Positions 6,110-9,173 of a DNA stretch of 9,173 nucleotides are shown here, piece after piece. The stretch covers positions 1-9,173 of the forward strand of contig JBILCM010000088.1 in NCBI GenBank assembly GCA_044353165.1, given 5' to 3'. Both the position numbers and the translations under genes were made by a program. Each line of letters begins with the position of its first letter. Positions within the stretch are counted from its first letter, which is position 1. Below the pieces are notes generated by a model, which searched no databases, was not told the DNA's origin, and was given only the letters and a program-made list of their open reading frames with translations. The DNA comes from JBILCM01 sp044353165. Lineage in GTDB: Bacteria > Bacillota > Bacilli > Paenibacillales > YIM-B00363.

Positions 6110-7075
6110 TCACTCCTCTCTGGAATACAAGCTCACACGATTGCGCCCCGCCCGTTTGGAGGCATACATCGCCTGGTCCGCATGATCAATAAACTGCAAT
6201 GGCTCTGAATCCATTAACGGCATCTGATGTGCCACGCCAATACTGACAGTAACACGTGTCGCATGATCCGAATAAGGGTGTGGAATGATCAGCGATTCAA
6301 TGTTATCACGTAATTTCTCAGCTAGTTTCATCGACATCTCGAGCGGAGTTTGGGGTAAAATCACCATGAATTCTTCTCCCCCATAACGCGCTACAAAATC
6401 GGTGGATCGTTGGAACGTTTCCAACGTCTTGGCTGCGACGGCTTTCAAACATTCATCACCTTGCAGATGACCATGCTCATCGTTATATTGTTTGAAATCA
6501 TCAATATCAAACATAATTAATGTTATTTCATGTTGATGGCGTATCGCTCGCAACCATTCTTTCTCGAACGTATGGTCAAAATGTCTTCGGTTCGCTATGC
6601 CCGTCAACCCATCCATGAGCGATAGTTTCTGCAACTGTTCATTCACAATCTTCAGGTGTTCTTCCATCTTCTTGCGCTCTGTGACGTCGCGAGAGACAGC
6701 AACGAATCCTTCAATCGTCCCATCCGGCTGCTTGACACTCCTCGCCGTCGTTTCAATCCAAGCGTATTTGCCGTCCTTGCGTAAGACTCGATAGACGAAG
6801 GGGATGATCTTTCGTTTGTTATGATGCATTAATGCCGTACGAAACTGTTTGTTTAGCACAGCATGGTCATCAGGATGCGTGAGTTCATAGGGGGTGCGGC
6901 CGATCCACTCGCTGGGATGATAGCCTAGAATCTGTTGAAACACTGGTGATATGTAGCGAAAACGAGCATCTGCTTCGTGGAACGAGATAATATCGCTCGA
7001 GTTTTCCGTGATAAATCGAAAGAGATCGCTGTCCTGCTGTAGCTGTGTCAATCGATCAAAATCGGATGATCTCAT
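6110..7075 (-). CDS. PAS-GGDEF diguanylate cyclase
   Basis: A 321-residue soluble protein with no membrane segment. A PAS sensor domain spans about 20-132 (DIISFHEADARFRYISP, the HPDD at 67-70, and the C-terminal FVAVSRDVTERKK cap). A short coiled linker (133-150) leads to a GGDEF domain at about 150-318. It contains DGLTGIANRRHFD, metal-binding FDIDDFK (189-195), the active-site GGEEF at 232-236 and SIGVA (278-282). An inhibitory-site RxxD (R223-D226) lies exactly five residues before GGEEF. It should therefore convert two GTP to cyclic di-GMP with product feedback. The PAS ligand is unknown. It is the first gene of an apparent operon with the stator gene, suggesting local c-di-GMP control of motility. 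The ribosome binding site is weak (AAGGA, about 15 bases before the ATG). Confidence 0.94.
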   Translation of the reverse strand: MRSSDFDRLTQLQQDSDLFRFITENSSDIISFHEADARFRYISPVFQQILGYHPSEWIGRTPYELTHPDDHAVLNKQFRTALMHHNKRKIIPFVYRVLRKDGKYAWIETTARSVKQPDGTIEGFVAVSRDVTERKKMEEHLKIVNEQLQKLSLMDGLTGIANRRHFDHTFEKEWLRAIRHQHEITLIMFDIDDFKQYNDEHGHLQGDECLKAVAAKTLETFQRSTDFVARYGGEEFMVILPQTPLEMSMKLAEKLRDNIESLIIPHPYSDHATRVTVSIGVAHQMPLMDSEPLQFIDHADQAMYASKRAGRNRVSLYSREE

Positions 7076-7115
7076 TGGATAGTTTCACCGTCCTTTTCTT
7101 CAGATGATTATGGAC

Positions 7116-7121
7116 ATTATA
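7116..7121 (-). promoter_or_regulatory. Candidate -10 for the GGDEF-stator operon
   Basis: A perfect TATAAT on the minus strand, 40 bases before the cyclase start codon. The -35 position (GTGTAT at 7144-7139) is poor and falls within a near-palindrome, which would suit an activator- or repressor-controlled promoter. It implies that the cyclase and stator genes can be transcribed apart from the HD-GYP gene. Confidence 0.45.
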
Positions 7122-7131
7122 CAACGTTCTA

Positions 7132-7145
7132 GGTAAATATACACC
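7132..7145. promoter_or_regulatory. Imperfect palindrome over the -35 region of the GGDEF operon
   Basis: GGTAAATATACACC: the outer GGT/ACC and inner ATAT are symmetric, with two mismatched pairs between. Its place over the poor -35 element would suit a dimeric regulator. Short AT-rich palindromes also arise by chance. Confidence 0.25.
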
Positions 7146-7167
7146 TCGATTGTATTCAATTGGTTAT

Positions 7168-8367
7168 TCACTGTAAATCAAGCATGGTTTCAAATTCCGT
7201 CAGACTTTCATTATATTCTTCGTAAATCTTATTCCAACTGCCCTTCACTACATCCAAGACGGCAACTAATGCAGGGTCAAATTGCGTGCCGCTTGCTTGC
7301 TTCAATCGTTCGAACGCTTCATTCGTCGTGGCTGAGGCACGGTATGACCGCGTGGACGTAATGGCATCGAACGCATCCGCAATACTCAAGATTCGAGCTT
7401 CGATCGGAATTTCCAATCCTTTGGATCCGGTAGGATATCCCTTACCGTCCCATCGTTCATGATGGTACAACACCCCAGGCTTCAACTGACCTAACCCCGA
7501 TATTTTCTCCACCATCCGCCCCCCGACGACGGTATGCGTCTTGATCAACTCATACTCCTCATCCGTGAGCTTCGTCGTTTTCATGAGCACGCTCTCAGGA
7601 ATATTGATTTTACCGATGTCATGCAGCAAACCTGATAGGCGTAATGTATCCAATCGCTGTTTGTCTTGAAACTCTGGTAGTCGCATGGCCAACTCAACAG
7701 CATACTTACTCACACGTTCGCTGTGGCCGAAGGTGTAATTGTCCTTGGCCTCAATCGATACGATGAACGTCTTGACCACTTGCTCAATGGTCGTTTCCAC
7801 AGAGGTCACGATTAAATTCACTTGATTCTTATACATCTGATTCAGTTGCCTTGGGAGCAAATAACTGAAGGTGCCCAGAATCATGTAAAGCAAGATACGG
7901 TTGGATAAGTCGATCGAATCCAATGCGTAAACGAGCGGGTGTGCGAGATTCACAACCAACATCGTCACCAAGCCTGCAGCCGTATAAATAAACAATACCC
8001 GTAAATTTCCATACAGTCCTGCCAATATCGGAATCGCAAGAAAGTAACCCCAAGCTTCCCGGTAGCCAGAACCATAATATAGACAACAACTGACGAAGAC
8101 GAGGAACACCAACACCACGTGCATCATAACCGAGGGGGGGATCTTTCGTTGGCGATTGAGTGCGAGAATGCATAACAAAACGACCATCGGCAGCAGTAAG
8201 AACAGAATGTTGGCTCGCGAATAAGGGATATCAAATATGAGGAAAATGGTATTCCAAGTGATGCTAAGTAGCAGGTAGATAAACGCAATTTTGAGCACGC
8301 GAAGGCTTAAGTTCCGTTGATGGGAAAAATGATAGTTCTGGAGCAACTTCTTCCTTTCGCTAAGCAT
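7168..8367 (-). CDS. Membrane HD-GYP cyclic di-GMP phosphodiesterase
   Basis: A 399-residue protein with an N-terminal membrane region of about six helices (near 24-46, 53-71, 79-98, 105-120, 123-141 and 156-172). A short helical linker (181-205) leads to an HD-GYP domain at about 205-375. All hallmark residues are there: GHSERV (214-219), HDIGK (249-253), H278 in KTHTVVGG, HHERWDGKGYP (302-312) and DAFDAITSTR (331-340). Complete HD-GYP domains hydrolyse cyclic di-GMP to pGpG or GMP. The membrane part has no named sensor motif that I recognise and may sense an unknown ligand or the membrane state. It lies 92 bp upstream of the PAS-GGDEF gene on the same strand, so synthesis and breakdown of the same messenger are adjacent. 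Start: the ATG at 8367 has AGGA 7 bases upstream. Divergent from the acyltransferase-like gene. Confidence 0.93.
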   Translation of the reverse strand: MLSERKKLLQNYHFSHQRNLSLRVLKIAFIYLLLSITWNTIFLIFDIPYSRANILFLLLPMVVLLCILALNRQRKIPPSVMMHVVLVFLVFVSCCLYYGSGYREAWGYFLAIPILAGLYGNLRVLFIYTAAGLVTMLVVNLAHPLVYALDSIDLSNRILLYMILGTFSYLLPRQLNQMYKNQVNLIVTSVETTIEQVVKTFIVSIEAKDNYTFGHSERVSKYAVELAMRLPEFQDKQRLDTLRLSGLLHDIGKINIPESVLMKTTKLTDEEYELIKTHTVVGGRMVEKISGLGQLKPGVLYHHERWDGKGYPTGSKGLEIPIEARILSIADAFDAITSTRSYRASATTNEAFERLKQASGTQFDPALVAVLDVVKGSWNKIYEEYNESLTEFETMLDLQ

Positions 8368-8389
8368 ACGACCATCCTGCCTGAATGAA

Positions 8390-8418
8390 GTGGTTTCACG
8401 TTTTTTTCAGTGTACCAC
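8390..8418. repeat. 29-bp inverted repeat at the HD-GYP promoter
   Basis: GTGGT (8390-8394) faces ACCAC (8414-8418), and inside them CAC (8397-8399) faces GTG (8410-8412), around a T-rich centre. It covers the proposed -10 and start site of the HD-GYP gene. It may be an operator or a 5' transcript hairpin. Confidence 0.35.
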
Positions 8419-8438
8419 TCCCGAATCTTATTCGACAA
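8409..8438 (-). promoter_or_regulatory. Candidate promoter for the HD-GYP gene
   Basis: On the minus strand TTGTCG (8438-8433, 4 of 6), an 18-bp spacer, then TACACT (8414-8409) preceded by TGG, an extended -10. The predicted start is near 8402, about 35 bases before the ATG. Confidence 0.4.
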
Positions 8439-8449
8439 TAACCGACAAT
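8433..8449. repeat. Direct repeat CGACAAT, one helical turn apart
   Basis: CGACAAT occurs at 8433-8439 and again at 8443-8449, a 10-bp period that puts both copies on the same DNA face. The first copy covers the proposed -35 of the HD-GYP gene, and the second lies 9 bp from the proposed -35 of the divergent gene. This is a plausible activator or response-regulator site. Confidence 0.35.
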
Positions 8450-8457
8450 GAAATCCC

Positions 8458-8487
8458 CTTACATTTTTCAGAATTTTCCTACATAAT
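8458..8487 (+). promoter_or_regulatory. Candidate promoter for the acyltransferase-like gene
   Basis: CTTACA (8458-8463, 4 of 6), an 18-bp spacer, then CATAAT (8482-8487, 5 of 6). The predicted start is near 8494, about 26 bases before the ATG, and the ribosome binding site AAGGGAGA falls just inside the leader. Confidence 0.45.
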
Positions 8488-8519
8488 AGATCTATCCAAA
8501 ATAAGGGAGAGTGTTCATC

Positions 8520-9131
8520 ATGAACAACGACTTAGGGTACGTATTTAACGTAGCGAGAGGCAAACTGCGGGAAGAAGCGATTTTATTGCACGTGCAGCGG
8601 TACTTGGAGGTTGGTTTCTTTAAAAAAGGTGAGGAAGATCCGTACCAATCCGATTCAGTTTATTTCGTATCCCAAGCGTTGATGGAGAAAGAGGTTGTCG
8701 GTGTGACTCGTCTGATCTTTGGGAAGCTTGATCACTTGCCGACGTTCCAGCATTTTAATGTTTATGATATAGAGAAAGCGCGTTTGGACCAACTGGATCG
8801 CATTCGTTACGCTGAACTGAGCGCATTCACGAAATTGCCCAAGCACGATGTCAGTCTTGGATTAATTAAAACCGCATTCCATTACTCTGAGCAAATCGGC
8901 ATTACACATTGGATTTGCTGTGTGGATGAACGGGTTTATAATTATATGAACCGCGTGTTTAAATTCCCTTTCCGTGTGATCGGGGAAGCGAAAGTTTATT
9001 TGGGTTCGCGAACCATTCCTTGTGTACTGAATTTAAGTGAAATTCTGTCCACCATTCAGAATGAACGACCTGCGTTGTATCATTACTTTGTGGATCCACA
9101 ACCAAGTTATGCAGAGGCGGCCGTAAGATGA
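8520..9131 (+). CDS. GNAT-fold protein resembling FeeM / autoinducer (N-acyl) synthases
   Basis: A 203-residue cytoplasmic protein without signal or membrane segments. Its layout recalls the FeeM N-acyl amino acid synthase and LuxI-type groups of the GNAT fold. It has a VYFVSQALMEKEVVGVTRLIFG strand pair near 47-68, where VGVTRL matches the G-x-x-R strand. RYAELSAFTK (97-105) stands where synthases have an E-L-S-R-F-type strand. LGLIKTAFHYSEQIGITHWICCVDERVYNYMNRV (113-146) suits the CoA/ACP-binding helix and following strand. FKFPFRVIGEAKVYLGSRTIPCVLNL (147-172) resembles the C-terminal substrate pocket. It would join an acyl chain to an amino compound, but product and donor are unknown and the Arg of E-L-S-R is replaced. 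The start at ATG 8520 has AAGGGAGA 11 bases upstream; a GTG at 8511 touches that site and is rejected. Its stop overlaps the next start (ATGA), so the two proteins are probably co-produced. Confidence 0.6.
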   Translation: MNNDLGYVFNVARGKLREEAILLHVQRYLEVGFFKKGEEDPYQSDSVYFVSQALMEKEVVGVTRLIFGKLDHLPTFQHFNVYDIEKARLDQLDRIRYAELSAFTKLPKHDVSLGLIKTAFHYSEQIGITHWICCVDERVYNYMNRVFKFPFRVIGEAKVYLGSRTIPCVLNLSEILSTIQNERPALYHYFVDPQPSYAEAAVR

Positions 9132-9173
9132 CGAAGGAACAATTCACTCGTAATTTAGGCATCATGACCGAAG
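9128..9173 (+). CDS. Start of an E1/ThiF-like adenylyltransferase gene, cut by window end
   Basis: An ATG overlapping the previous stop (ATGA) opens a frame that stays open for all 15 complete codons to the window edge: MTKEQFTRNLGIMTE. The F-x-R-N-x-G-x-x-T-E pattern resembles the extreme N terminus of ThiF/HesA/E1-like proteins, which activate a carboxyl group by adenylation; in those proteins it precedes the nucleotide-binding GxGGxG motif, which would lie just outside the window. Tight coupling to the synthase-like gene suggests one pathway. With so few residues the family call is a guess from pattern, while the existence of a coupled gene is well supported. Confidence 0.45.
   Translation, partial: MTKEQFTRNLGIMTE

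Noticed and set aside
1..9173. CRISPR arrays, tRNA/rRNA genes, insertion sequences or attachment sites
   Set aside because: No regularly spaced repeats, cloverleaf-like segments, transposase signatures or terminal inverted repeats with target duplications were seen.

Overview
The window looks like a chromosomal segment of an endospore-forming Bacillota (Bacillales-type) bacterium. The evidence is a GerA-family germinant receptor pair, an HPr kinase/phosphorylase, a CspB/CspD-type cold-shock protein, strong GGAGG-type ribosome binding sites and intrinsic terminators with T tracts. An Alicyclobacillaceae or Paenibacillaceae relative is possible, but the genus cannot be fixed from this sequence. 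No rRNA, tRNA, CRISPR array, insertion sequence or phage gene is visible. Genes are tightly packed and base use looks even throughout.

Left part (1-3500): the C-terminal two thirds of a GerA-type A subunit runs into a complete Ger(x)C lipoprotein gene on the plus strand. Facing them on the minus strand is hprK, a carbon-catabolite sensor kinase with several departures from the family signature. Upstream of hprK, after a very clear terminator, comes a 66-residue cold-shock protein gene (cspD-like). A long stem-loop and a duplicated 14-bp motif in front of the csp gene suggest a structured, possibly temperature-responsive leader.

Middle (3500-5270): two plus-strand genes, an EamA/DMT-family ten-helix transporter and a secreted LysM-CAP (SCP/YkwD-like) cell-wall protein. 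The EamA promoter appears to overlap the divergent csp promoter.

Right part (5278-9173): a minus-strand cyclic-di-GMP and motility block holds a membrane HD-GYP phosphodiesterase, then a PAS-GGDEF diguanylate cyclase that is translationally linked to a MotA/MotP-type stator subunit with no MotB/MotS partner in view. Divergent from the HD-GYP gene is a GNAT-fold protein resembling FeeM/autoinducer (N-acyl) synthases. It overlaps by ATGA a further gene, cut by the window end, whose first residues resemble E1/ThiF-type adenylyltransferases.

The most interesting hypothesis is that the synthase-like/E1-like pair makes an undescribed N-acyl or peptide-like small molecule beside a c-di-GMP-controlled stator operon, with both sides sharing a repeat-rich 152-bp divergent promoter region. 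The functional link is inferred from neighbourhood only.
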